This document shows, one piece after another, positions 18,499 through 27,132 of a stretch of 64,000 bases of DNA. Source of the stretch: Rubellimicrobium arenae (GTDB lineage: Bacteria > Pseudomonadota > Alphaproteobacteria > Rhodobacterales > Rhodobacteraceae); contig NZ_JAFMST010000011.1 of NCBI RefSeq assembly GCF_017916275.1, positions 1 to 64,000 on the forward strand, written 5' to 3'. Both the position numbers and the translations under genes were made by a program. Under the pieces are notes generated by a model. That model was not told the origin of the DNA. It searched no databases and saw only the letters and a program-made list of their open reading frames with translations. Numbering within the stretch: the stretch's first letter is position 1; each line of letters starts with the position of its first letter.

Positions 18499-18827
18499 GG
18501 TGCCTCCTTTGGGCTCACATTCGGCGGCGCGACCCCCGATCCAGCCGGGCGGTCGGGGACTCAATGCCTCGGGGGGGCGCAGGTTCCGGAGGGGGCGCCG
18601 ATCCCTTTGCCCCGATCCGCTCCACCGGAACCACCGCTTGGGTCCTGTCCCGCAGCGGGTCGGAGTCGGGTCAGGGGAGCTGCCGTGCAGGGCGGCCCGA
18701 CGGTGAGGCCCCGTGGACCTCGTCGGCGGACGGCTGAAGAAGGGGGTCAGGTGAGGGCGGAGTCACCCCGAATCAACCGCTCCCCCGGCGCACGGATCCA
18801 TCTGGTCCCGGGCCGAACCGCCGCCTG
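18499..18827. other. Intergenic, no supported gene
   Basis: 329 bp between the kup stop codon and the DUF2231 start, both minus strand. It should carry the promoter of the DUF2231-dehydrogenase unit. No convincing open frame, hairpin terminator or repeat was found. Confidence 0.4.
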
Positions 18828-20726
18828 TCAGATCTCCACCTGACTTCCCAGCTCCACCACCCGGTTCGTCGGAAGCCGGAAGAACTCCATGGCGCTGGCG
18901 GCGTTGCGGACCATCAGGGCGAACAGCTTTTCCCTCCAGATGGCCATGCCGGGACGGTCCGAGGCGATCAGCGTCTGCCGACCCAAAAAGAAGCTCGTCT
19001 CCATCACCCGGAACGGAGCGCCGCAGGTCGAAACCTCGGCCAGCGCCGCGGGCACGTCCACTTCCTCCATGAAGCCGTAATGCAGGATCACGCGCCAGAA
19101 ACCATCGCCCAGCTGGACGGTTTCCGCGCGCCGCAGGGGCGCGACCCTGGGGATTTCCTCGACAACGACCGTCAGGAGAACGTTGCGGTCGTGGAGCACG
19201 CGGTTGTGCTTGAGGTTGTGGAGAAGCGCCGGCGGCACGGCCACCGGGTTGGAGGTCATGAACACCGCCGTCCCCGGGACCCGGATGGCCGAACGTCCGG
19301 CCGAGCGAACCACGACCTCGAGTGGCGTCGAGCCTTCCGCCAGACGCTCCTGAAGGAGCCGCCGCCCCGCGGACCAGGTCGTCAGGATGGTGAACACCAC
19401 GGCGCCCACGAGAAGCGGAAACCAGCCCCCGTCCGGAATCTTGGTGAGGTTCGACGCCAGGTAGGCGCCATCAACAAGCAGGAAGGGACCGATCACCGAC
19501 GCGACCAGCCAACGGTTCCAACGCCATATGGTGATGGCGAGGATCCCCAGAAGGCAAGTCGTGATGAACATCGTCCCCGTGACCGCGATCCCGTAAGCCG
19601 AGGCCAGCCGCGTCGATTCCTGGAACGCGAGGACCAGAAGGCCGACAAGGCCCATCAGGATCCAGTTGACCGAGGGAATGTAGATCTGCCCCGCCGCCGA
19701 CTCGCTGGTATGGAGCGTGCGGATGCGGGGCAGGAGGCCGAGCTGCACCGCCTGATGCGTCACGGAGAACGCCCCGGAGATCACCGCCTGACTGGCGATG
19801 ACGGTAGCGAGCGTCGCGATGAGCACGAGCGGCAGCCGCGCCCAGTCGGGCGCCATCAGATAGAAGGGGTTCGAGATGGCCTCGGGCTGGTCGAGCAGGA
19901 GCGCCCCCTGGCCCATGTAGTTGAGCATGAGGCAGGGCCAGACCAGTGTCAGCCAGGAGAGCGCGATGGGACGCCGGCCAAAATGGCCCATGTCGGCGTA
20001 AAGGGCTTCGGCGCCCGTGACCGCCAGCACCACCGAACCCAGGGCCAGGAAGGCGAGGGCCGGATCCAAGGCGAAGAACCTGACCGCCCACAGGGGGTTT
20101 AGGATGCCCAGGATCTCGGGATGATGGACCATGTTGGCCACGCCCAAAATGGCCAGGGTGGCGAAGTAGACGAGGACGATGGGCCCGAACACTGAGCCGA
20201 CACGGGCCGTCCCGCGCGCCTGAATCAGGAAAAGTCCGACGAGAATGATAAGGGCAAGGGGGAGCACGAGTGGTTCGAGCCGCGCCTCGACCACGGTCAG
20301 CCCCTCGACGGCCGAAAGGACCGAGATGGCCGGCGTGATGATGGCATCTCCATAGAAGAGAGCCGTCGCAAGCACGCCGAGGACAAGGAGGGCGGTCGAG
20401 CGCTGTCCGCCAAGGCCCCGGGACACCAGCGCAAGCAGGGCGAGGCTGCCGCCCTCGCCGCGGTTGTCGGCCCGCAGCACGATGGCGACGTACTTGAGCG
20501 TCACGACCAGGGTCATGGTCCAGAAGATCAGGCTCAGGACGCCGTAGATGTGCATCTCGTCCAGCACGAGCGGATGGGGGCCGATGAAGCTTTCCTTCAT
20601 GGCATAAAGCGGACTGGTGCCGATGTCGCCGAACACCACGCCCACGGCTCCGACGGCGAGCTTGAGAAAGCCGTCGCTGGGGTGGGACCGGTCCGAACTG
20701 TCGGCGGTCGAAGGGAGGGATGTCAT
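18828..20726 (-). CDS. kup: Kup potassium uptake transporter
   Basis: 632 residues from the ATG at 20726 (AAGGA 7 nt upstream), the usual Kup length. The family signature near the N-terminus is intact: [23 protein letters not shown], followed by about 12 membrane helices and a soluble C-terminal domain of about 170 residues. Motifs such as [17 protein letters not shown] and [14 protein letters not shown] match Kup/HAK/KT proteins, which bring in K+ driven by the proton gradient. The gene is divergent from a kdpD-kdpE-like pair, which suggests K+-responsive control of kup here (inference). The frame upstream of this start is not family sequence. Confidence 0.95.
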   Translation of the reverse strand: MTSLPSTADSSDRSHPSDGFLKLAVGAVGVVFGDIGTSPLYAMKESFIGPHPLVLDEMHIYGVLSLIFWTMTLVVTLKYVAIVLRADNRGEGGSLALLALVSRGLGGQRSTALLVLGVLATALFYGDAIITPAISVLSAVEGLTVVEARLEPLVLPLALIILVGLFLIQARGTARVGSVFGPIVLVYFATLAILGVANMVHHPEILGILNPLWAVRFFALDPALAFLALGSVVLAVTGAEALYADMGHFGRRPIALSWLTLVWPCLMLNYMGQGALLLDQPEAISNPFYLMAPDWARLPLVLIATLATVIASQAVISGAFSVTHQAVQLGLLPRIRTLHTSESAAGQIYIPSVNWILMGLVGLLVLAFQESTRLASAYGIAVTGTMFITTCLLGILAITIWRWNRWLVASVIGPFLLVDGAYLASNLTKIPDGGWFPLLVGAVVFTILTTWSAGRRLLQERLAEGSTPLEVVVRSAGRSAIRVPGTAVFMTSNPVAVPPALLHNLKHNRVLHDRNVLLTVVVEEIPRVAPLRRAETVQLGDGFWRVILHYGFMEEVDVPAALAEVSTCGAPFRVMETSFFLGRQTLIASDRPGMAIWREKLFALMVRNAASAMEFFRLPTNRVVELGSQVEI

Positions 20727-20815
20727 GTGCAGGTCCTTGGGCCCGATCGGTTGCGTGCTGGACCGATGATATGAGCCGACCGGCATAAGGAAGCGCGGGG
20801 CAAGTCCGGCCATGA

Positions 20816-20832
20816 CCGTAAGGATTCCGTAA
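20816..20832. promoter_or_regulatory. Tandem CCGTAA direct repeat, candidate KdpE site
   Basis: CCGTAA occurs at 20816-20821 and again at 20827-20832, an 11-bp period (one helical turn), in the 148-bp region between the divergent kup and kdpD starts. OmpR-family regulators typically bind tandem repeats with this period, and kdpE lies just downstream. The repeat is visible; its role is inferred. Confidence 0.4.
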
Positions 20833-20874
20833 AGACGGCTCGCGTCTGGCGCGGCAACGCGTAGGTTCACGCCC

Positions 20875-22386
20875 ATGCGCTACCGACCACCCGTTCTGTT
20901 CGACATCCGTGCCTACGCGGAGACACTGATCGCCGTGTCGCTCGTCACAGCCGGCGCGTTGATCGCGGGGACCGTGCTGTCCTCGGATTCCGCCGACCTG
21001 CTGTACCTTTTGCCCGTTCTGGTCGCCGCCAGCCTGCATGGCCTGGGGTCCGGCCTGTTTGCGGCCGTGCTTGGGGCGCTTGCCTACAATTTCTTCTTCA
21101 CCGTGCCGCTGCATACGTTCAGGATCAGCCGCTCGGGCGACCTTATCACCGTGCTGGTGCTCCTCGCCGTCGCGCTGGTCACGGGGCACCTGACGGCTCA
21201 GCTTCGGAGGCGGGCACGCGATGCGGCCGCGCGGGCGGAACGGGACGCCAGCCTTGCGGCCTTTGCGCGGGTGCTGGTGGGGCCGCTCGGTGACGAGGCC
21301 CTGGGCCACGGGATCTGCAGCGAGACGGGCCGCCTGATGGACGCCAACGCCGTTCTCGTGGTGCCGGACGATGGCCGTTCCCGGCTGCTTTCGAGCGAAC
21401 CTCACATGGACGAACTCGACGCCTTTGCGGCGGAGGCGGCAGAGGAAGCCATGTCGCGGCGGGCGACGACGGGCCGTGGCTCCTCCATCGTCGCCGGGTC
21501 GGACTGGACGTTCCACCCGCTGGCTACGTCGGACAGGGTGGTGGGCGCCCTCGGGTTCGCGCGCGACGATGGCCGTCCGCCGGTCGAGCCGGGGCGCGAG
21601 CCCCTGTTGGCGACGCTGCTCGATCAGGCGGCGCTCGCGCTCGAACGGCAGCGCCTGGCCCGGGAGGTGGCAGAGGTCGCGCGCTTGCGTGAACAGGACC
21701 GGCTGCGCCGTGCCCTCCTGTCCTCGGTCAGTCACGACCTTCGCACCCCGCTGACCTCGATCGTCGCAACGGCGGCAGAGCTTCGACGGGACGGCCGCAG
21801 CGATCCCGCCGCTGTCGGTCTTCTCGAAGACGAGGCACGTCGGCTCGATCGGTATGTCTCGAACCTCCTGGACATGGTGCGGCTTGAGGCCGGGGCGCTT
21901 CGGCTGCGGCTGGAGCCGGTGGATCTCCCCGATGCCGTCGCCGCGGTCGAACGCGATCTTGGCCGGGTCCGGGGCGCGGGTCGTCTACGCGGCGAGGTGC
22001 CGGCCGATCTTCCGCTGGTCCGGCTGGACCCTCAGCTTCTCCATCACTGTCTGCTGAATCTCGCCGACAATGCGTTGCGGCATGGGGGCACCGGACCCGT
22101 CACGATCCGCGCCGAACAGATCCAGGATGGGCTGGTTCTCGAGATCCTCGACAGTGGCCCGGGCCTGAGGCTTGGCCAGGAGGGACGGATCTTCGACAGC
22201 TTCGTACGCCTCGACGGCTCGGACCGGCAGGGCGGCACGGGGCTGGGCCTCGCCATCGTGAAGGGGTTCGCCGAAGCCATGGGCCTGTCGGTCGTGGCGG
22301 GAAACCGGCCTCAGGGCGGTGCGGCCTTCGTCCTGCGGATCCCTGCGCGGCTCCTGATCGACGATTTGCGGGCCGAAGCCGGATGA
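20875..22386 (+). CDS. kdpD: Short KdpD-like sensor histidine kinase
   Basis: 503 residues, against about 900 for full KdpD. It starts directly with the DUF4118 membrane region (helices about 15-110, with [19 protein letters not shown] and [11 protein letters not shown] typical of KdpD), then a GAF-like segment (about 130-250), HisKA with the phospho-site [12 protein letters not shown] (near 286) and an ATPase domain ([24 protein letters not shown]). The N-terminal KdpD and USP domains that respond to K+ and nucleotides are missing and are not found upstream. Its stop overlaps the kdpE start (ATGA). No kdpFABC genes are in the window, so kup is the apparent local target. Confidence 0.88.
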   Translation: MRYRPPVLFDIRAYAETLIAVSLVTAGALIAGTVLSSDSADLLYLLPVLVAASLHGLGSGLFAAVLGALAYNFFFTVPLHTFRISRSGDLITVLVLLAVALVTGHLTAQLRRRARDAAARAERDASLAAFARVLVGPLGDEALGHGICSETGRLMDANAVLVVPDDGRSRLLSSEPHMDELDAFAAEAAEEAMSRRATTGRGSSIVAGSDWTFHPLATSDRVVGALGFARDDGRPPVEPGREPLLATLLDQAALALERQRLAREVAEVARLREQDRLRRALLSSVSHDLRTPLTSIVATAAELRRDGRSDPAAVGLLEDEARRLDRYVSNLLDMVRLEAGALRLRLEPVDLPDAVAAVERDLGRVRGAGRLRGEVPADLPLVRLDPQLLHHCLLNLADNALRHGGTGPVTIRAEQIQDGLVLEILDSGPGLRLGQEGRIFDSFVRLDGSDRQGGTGLGLAIVKGFAEAMGLSVVAGNRPQGGAAFVLRIPARLLIDDLRAEAG

Positions 22387-23084
22387 GCGGCCCGCCCCGC
22401 GACAAGGTCCTGGTCGTCGATGACGAGCCGCAGATCCGGCGCCTGCTGCGGGTGGCGCTCGAACGTGCGGGCTATGACGTCCTGGAGGCCGCCACCGCGC
22501 GCGAGGCCCTGAGCCGGATCGACATCGAGAAGCCCGGTCTCGTGCTTCTCGACCTGGGCCTGCCGGACCGGGACGGACTGGAGTTCCTCCCGCTGATCAG
22601 GATCCGGAGCGCGGCCAAGGTGCTCGTCGTCTCGGCGCGTGAGGCGACCGAGGAGAAGGTGGCCGCGCTCGACCTGGGGGCCGACGACTTCGTCACCAAG
22701 CCCTTCGACACCGATGAGCTTCTCGCACGGGTGCGCGTGGCCTTGCGGCAGCGCACGGCTGCCCAGGTGGGATCCGACGCCCGGCAGTTCGAGGACGTGG
22801 TCGTGGATATCGCGAACCGTGTCGTCCGACGGGCTGGCAAAGAGGTCCATCTGACGCCCAAGGAGTGGGGCCTTCTGGTCGAGATCGTCCGCCATCCCGG
22901 ACGGGTCGTGACTCATGCCCAGCTTCTCCGCACGATCTGGGGGCCGGCGCACGAGCATGACGTGGAATACCTGCGGGTTACGGTCCGGAACCTGCGCGCC
23001 AAGCTCGAGGCTGATCCGTCCGCTCCAAGGCTCATCGTCAATGAGCCCGGGGTGGGCTACCGCATCGTTGTCGACAGGCCATAG
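22383..23084 (+). CDS. kdpE: KdpE-like OmpR-family response regulator
   Basis: 233 residues: a receiver domain (VLVVDDEPQIRRLLRVAL, phospho-Asp in LVLLDLGLPDRDG, Lys in DFVTKPFD) and an OmpR-type winged helix (VHLTPKEWGLLVEIVRHPGRVVTH, then VRNLRAKLEADP and GVGYRI). The HPGRVVTHAQLL and EPGVGYR stretches are KdpE-like. It is translationally coupled to the short kdpD. Confidence 0.9.
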   Translation: MSGPPRDKVLVVDDEPQIRRLLRVALERAGYDVLEAATAREALSRIDIEKPGLVLLDLGLPDRDGLEFLPLIRIRSAAKVLVVSAREATEEKVAALDLGADDFVTKPFDTDELLARVRVALRQRTAAQVGSDARQFEDVVVDIANRVVRRAGKEVHLTPKEWGLLVEIVRHPGRVVTHAQLLRTIWGPAHEHDVEYLRVTVRNLRAKLEADPSAPRLIVNEPGVGYRIVVDRP

Positions 23085-23307
23085 CTGCGCCGGTCGCCAG
23101 CCGTTCATCCGGTCAGAGCCGACCGCCGGACCTGTGCACGGACTCCAGTACGGCCTGCCAGCAAGGTCCCGACCGGGGCAGGGATAGTGGGTTCCTGGGC
23201 ACGCATGAGGTCCTTCCCTGGCCAGCCGGTTGCCACCGAACGGACCCTTGGTCCGATGCTGCGCGAGCTGGATCCATCGGCACGTTCGGCGCAGGAACCG
23301 ACCCAGA

Positions 23308-23544
23308 TCAGGCTGCAGCTGGTCCGAGGCGAGCGATCGCAGCGTTGCGAAGGGCGCGCGTGGCCAGGACGGTCGCGATTGCCTCGTCAAGTTGGGCGAG
23401 TTCAGAAGCAGCGGCGGACTGGGCCGCGACATCGCCCGCAAGCCGTGCGGCACCCAGACGGATGTTCGCCCGCGTGCGGCGGATGTTGAGCTCGCTCAGT
23501 AGGTCGCCGCCTGGGCTGGAATCCGTGCTCCACTGGCTGGTCAT
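23308..23544 (-). CDS. Small helical hypothetical protein (78 aa)
   Basis: The ATG is preceded by GGAG with a 7-nt spacer. The protein is Ala-rich and helical (ELNIRRTRANIRLGAARLAG, then SELAQLDEAIATVLATRAL). No domain is recognised and there are no membrane segments. It stands alone on the minus strand between kdpE and the siderophore receptor gene. A real small gene is likely but not proven. Confidence 0.5.
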   Translation of the reverse strand: MTSQWSTDSSPGGDLLSELNIRRTRANIRLGAARLAGDVAAQSAAASELAQLDEAIATVLATRALRNAAIARLGPAAA

Positions 23545-23956
23545 GGAAAGGCTCCGGTTACAATCGTGAATTGCTGCTGCCGAAAGGCGTCGTCATGCGA
23601 CATCGTTGAATGATGCCGTCATAATCCGCCGCCCGACGTGGGCCGAGTGGGGAATTCCGGCCTTGGCTGCGAAGGGGCGCGCCGACCCATGTGACCCGCG
23701 CGACTGGTCGGAATCCGTCCTCCCGTCGCGCAACCGGCGGTCGCGGCGTGGACGGCCTGAGGTCATGGCGTTCCACTCATCCGGGCCGATCACCATGGCA
23801 AGCGCGCCACAGCTGGTCGGCCTAGGGTCGTCGCAAAGGAGGGAGGCGGTTTGACCATGTCCCGGGAGGGCCGTAGGCAGACCCACGCCAGCGAGACGCT
23901 CGCGACCCTGGTCGCGCCGGGCCAGCCATCCCCCTATCCTGACCCCGGAATCGTCC
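23545..23956. other. Intergenic, no supported gene
   Basis: 412 bp upstream of the TonB-dependent receptor gene. It should hold the receptor's iron-controlled promoter, but I find no convincing Fur/Irr/RirA-like box by eye. Open frames through it are shadows. Confidence 0.4.
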
Positions 23957-26107
23957 ATGATGCATACGTCCCTTCGGACTCCAACCCGTCGTCCCATCGT
24001 CGCTGCGGCCCGCCCGACATCGAGGCCGAGGATCGTGCGGGTGCTGCTCTGCACCGCCTGCGCCGTCCTGCCGCTGCCGCTCCTCGCGCAGGGGGCCGAA
24101 GAACCCGTCGACCTTGGAACGGTCCGGTTCGAGCTGGAGGGAGCGATCGGACCGGACGGCACCATCGTCGCCACCCGGACCGCGACGGCCAGCCGGACCG
24201 ATTCAGCCATCGTCGACCTGCCCGCATCCGTGTCGGTTGTCACCGAGGCCGAGCTGGAGCGACGCGACGTGGAGGACACCACGGACGCCTTGGCCTACAC
24301 CTCGAGCGTGACCACGGACGAGTATGGGAGCGACGATCGCTACGACTACGTGCGCATCCGTGGATTCTACCAGGCGGGGCTTGGCACCTATCGCGACGGG
24401 CTGCCGGCCGGGACGACGAACTTCACCGGCGGCAAGCTGGAGCCCTTCGGCCTGCAACGGGTCGAGGTGCTCAAGGGCTCCACCTCGACGCTGTTCGGCC
24501 TGAACACGCCCGGCGGACTGGTCAACGCGATCACCAAGCGGCCCCAGGATCATGCCTTCGGCGAGTCGACCATGGCCATCGGGGCCGAGCATCTCGAGTT
24601 CGGCCTCGACGTGGGTCGACCGCTCGATGTGGCGGGCAAGTGGAACTACCGGCTGACCGCCCTGTCGCAGGACGGGGACAATGGCGCGGAGTACACCGAG
24701 GACGACCGCCTCTATGTCGCGCCAGCCCTGTCCTGGCAGCCTAGTGAGAATACCGAGATCACGCTGCTGGCCGACTACAACAAGCGCGACGGGAACCCGG
24801 GCCACGCCATCCCCCTCGGCTCGGAGATCGATCCCGACACCTTCCTGGGCGAGCCCGCCTTCAATGCCATGGACCGGGAGGAGATGAGCATCGGCTGGGA
24901 CGCGTCCCACCGGTTCAGCGAGGGCCTGACCTTCGCCCAGACGGCGCGCTACACCAAGCTCGATCTCACCTACGAGTCCATCTATGGCGCCGCGACCTCA
25001 TCCGACACGCCCCGCTCGGCCTATGCGGTCTACGGGGAACTGGAGAGGTTCGCCGTCAACAGCCAGCTCCAGTACGACACCACGCTCGGCTCCGTGCGGT
25101 CGCGCACGCTGGTCGGCGTCGACTACCTCCGAGAGGATGTGTCCGAGACCTTCAACATCGGGACCGCGGCCGGGATCGACCCGGAGAACCCGGTCTACTG
25201 CGGTCGGTCCTGCGTCGCGATCACCTACGTGGCGGACCAGGATCTGAACACGGAGTCGACCGGTGTCTTCCTCCAGGAGGAGCTGACCTTCGCGGATCGT
25301 TGGATCGTCACGCTGGGCGGCCGCTATGACACGGTCACGACCGAGACAGGCGCGCCCGGGGCGACCACGAGCTTCGAGGACGACGCCTTCACCTCGCGCG
25401 TCGGCCTGACCTACAAGGCCACGCCGGCCATTTCGATCTACGCCAACTACTCCGAGTCGTTCCAGCCGACCGGCCCCTACGACCGTGGCCTTCTCATCAA
25501 GGACGTGGAGCCGCAGGAGGGCACGCAGTACGAACTGGGCACGAAGTACCGCCCGCTTGCCGGGAACGCGCTCTTCACGGCGTCCGTGTTCGACCTGTCC
25601 CAGACCAACCTGGTCACGCAGGTCGCGCCGGCGGTCTATGAGCAGGTCGGCGAGACGCGGGTGCGTGGCGCCGAACTCGAGGGCAAGTGGACCATGGGGC
25701 AGGGGCTGAGCCTGACCGCCGCCTATGCCTATTGGGACGCCGAGATCGTGGAGAACGGGACGGCCGGGAACGAAGGCAACCGCCCCATGCTGGTGCCCGA
25801 GCACAGCGCGTCCTTTTGGGCCGACTACACCGTGCTCGGCGCGGGGGCAGGCGGCGACCTGACGCTCGGCGGCGGCGTCCGCTACACGGGGTCCAGCTTT
25901 TCGGACAACGCGAACACGATCGAGCTGGGCAGCCAGGTCGTCGTGGACGCCGCGGTCAGCTACCAGCTCACCAGCGATGTGGCCCTGGCGCTGAACGTGT
26001 CGAACCTGTTCGACGAGCGCGAGATCGCGTCGGTCGATACTTTCACCGACAACGCCTACTACAACGATGGCCGTGAGATCCGCGCGCGCCTGACCTACAC
26101 CTGGTAG
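23957..26107 (+). CDS. TonB-dependent siderophore receptor
   Basis: 716 residues with a long basic n-region and then a signal-peptide core (VLLCTACAVLPLPLLAQG). The plug domain (about 70-190) shows DLPASVSVVTEAEL, YVRIRGFYQAG and LQRVEVLKGSTSTLFGLNTPGGLVN, as in FhuA-type hydroxamate receptors. The rest is a 22-strand barrel ending in an aromatic residue (LTYTW), the outer-membrane insertion signal. It should import a ferric siderophore with TonB energy; which one cannot be told. No ABC transporter or siderophore synthesis gene is adjacent. A hairpin follows the stop codon. Confidence 0.92.
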   Translation: MMHTSLRTPTRRPIVAAARPTSRPRIVRVLLCTACAVLPLPLLAQGAEEPVDLGTVRFELEGAIGPDGTIVATRTATASRTDSAIVDLPASVSVVTEAELERRDVEDTTDALAYTSSVTTDEYGSDDRYDYVRIRGFYQAGLGTYRDGLPAGTTNFTGGKLEPFGLQRVEVLKGSTSTLFGLNTPGGLVNAITKRPQDHAFGESTMAIGAEHLEFGLDVGRPLDVAGKWNYRLTALSQDGDNGAEYTEDDRLYVAPALSWQPSENTEITLLADYNKRDGNPGHAIPLGSEIDPDTFLGEPAFNAMDREEMSIGWDASHRFSEGLTFAQTARYTKLDLTYESIYGAATSSDTPRSAYAVYGELERFAVNSQLQYDTTLGSVRSRTLVGVDYLREDVSETFNIGTAAGIDPENPVYCGRSCVAITYVADQDLNTESTGVFLQEELTFADRWIVTLGGRYDTVTTETGAPGATTSFEDDAFTSRVGLTYKATPAISIYANYSESFQPTGPYDRGLLIKDVEPQEGTQYELGTKYRPLAGNALFTASVFDLSQTNLVTQVAPAVYEQVGETRVRGAELEGKWTMGQGLSLTAAYAYWDAEIVENGTAGNEGNRPMLVPEHSASFWADYTVLGAGAGGDLTLGGGVRYTGSSFSDNANTIELGSQVVVDAAVSYQLTSDVALALNVSNLFDEREIASVDTFTDNAYYNDGREIRARLTYTW

Positions 26108-26119
26108 ACCACGCGGCTC

Positions 26120-26151
26120 ATGCCGTCCGCAGCCGATGGCCCGGACGGCAT
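26120..26151 (+). terminator. Hairpin after the siderophore receptor gene
   Basis: A perfect 10-bp stem, ATGCCGTCCG (26120-26129) with CGGACGGCAT (26142-26151), and a 12-nt loop, starting 13 nt after the stop codon. No T run follows, so it is a structural guess at a terminator or 3'-end stabiliser. Confidence 0.5.
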
Positions 26152-26276
26152 CCGTGCAAGGAGGCTTCGCCCCAAGGCGCAGGGGTGGTTCGCAAGGACG
26201 GGCCGCGGGACGCCCGTGGTTCCGCCAGTCCGGGCCGCTCCGTCCGGGTCGGGATGGCAACCTGGGATGGCCGAAC

Positions 26277-26930
26277 TCAAGCCATCCCGCTGCTTTCGCA
26301 CGCCTTCAGCCGGAGCTTTCCTTTGACTCCCTGGCGGACAGCCTGGCAGGCGACGGGCCACGCCCAATAGGCTGAGGCCAAAGCCATCACCAGGCTGACG
26401 GCAGGATCGATGAGCCGGGTCTCGCTCTGACCCTCCAGGATCAGCATGAGGAGGAGCGATCCGGCCAGCAGGATGTTGGAGCAGAGCTTGTCGGCGAACA
26501 GGCGCAGTTGCGACCGCAGGAACGGGGAGCCCGGATCGTGCCGGACGCGTTCGCGCCAGAGCATCATCAGCCGCAGGTTCACGAAACCCGAGACCACATT
26601 GAGGCCGAAGCCGATCACGAGGCCGGGTCCTCCGACGGCTGGCTCCCCCCACCAGGCGCGATGCACGGCGCATCCCATCACGCTCAGCATCGACAGGACC
26701 ATGCAGCCGGCGACCAAGGCGGTGACGAGGTGTTCCGCACGGGCGGCGGCGACCGGATCACGATGGTGATGGCGGGCAAAGGCCCAAGCGCCACTGAGGG
26801 CAGCCATGTCGAGCAACGTCAGCAGCAGATCCGTCCGAAGTGCGAGCGAAGTCGAGCTGCCCGCTGCGAGAGCGGTCAGGACGAGGCCGGGCAAGCCTGC
26901 GATGAGGGCGCAGGCCGTCGTCCGGTGCAT
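26277..26930 (-). CDS. CDF-like membrane protein, degenerate and lacking C-terminal domain
   Basis: 217 residues from the ATG at 26930 (AGAGGA about 9 nt upstream; ATG at 26963 is an alternative). About six hydrophobic helices. SLALRTDLLLTLLDMAALSGAW aligns with the second helix of cation diffusion facilitators, and IDPAVSLVMALASAYWAWPV with the DPIASL-type last helix. The metal site looks incomplete: the internal His/Asp of helix 2 is Leu, and helix 5 has RLFAD where H-x3-D is expected. The cytoplasmic C-terminal metal domain is absent. It may be a divergent CDF homologue without ordinary Zn/Fe export activity. Confidence 0.55.
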   Translation of the reverse strand: MHRTTACALIAGLPGLVLTALAAGSSTSLALRTDLLLTLLDMAALSGAWAFARHHHRDPVAAARAEHLVTALVAGCMVLSMLSVMGCAVHRAWWGEPAVGGPGLVIGFGLNVVSGFVNLRLMMLWRERVRHDPGSPFLRSQLRLFADKLCSNILLAGSLLLMLILEGQSETRLIDPAVSLVMALASAYWAWPVACQAVRQGVKGKLRLKACESSGMA

Positions 26931-27132
26931 TCCGTCTGTTCCTCTTGGGTCCGTTCCCGTCATCCGATGCGCCCTCCCTCCGGCTTGGGCAGGCTTAGGA
27001 GAGGCAGGTTGCCGCCCTGCATCGTGGCCGGCCCGGTTGGTTTCATTCGTGTCGTGAACGGCGCCGGCAGGCGATCAGGGTTGACAGAAGAGGGTCGGGA
27101 ACGGTCCGTTGCAGACCGGGAGAACAGGACGC

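Noticed and set aside
20875-23084. Full kdp operon
   Set aside because: kdpFABC are absent; only a short kdpD and kdpE are present, beside kup.
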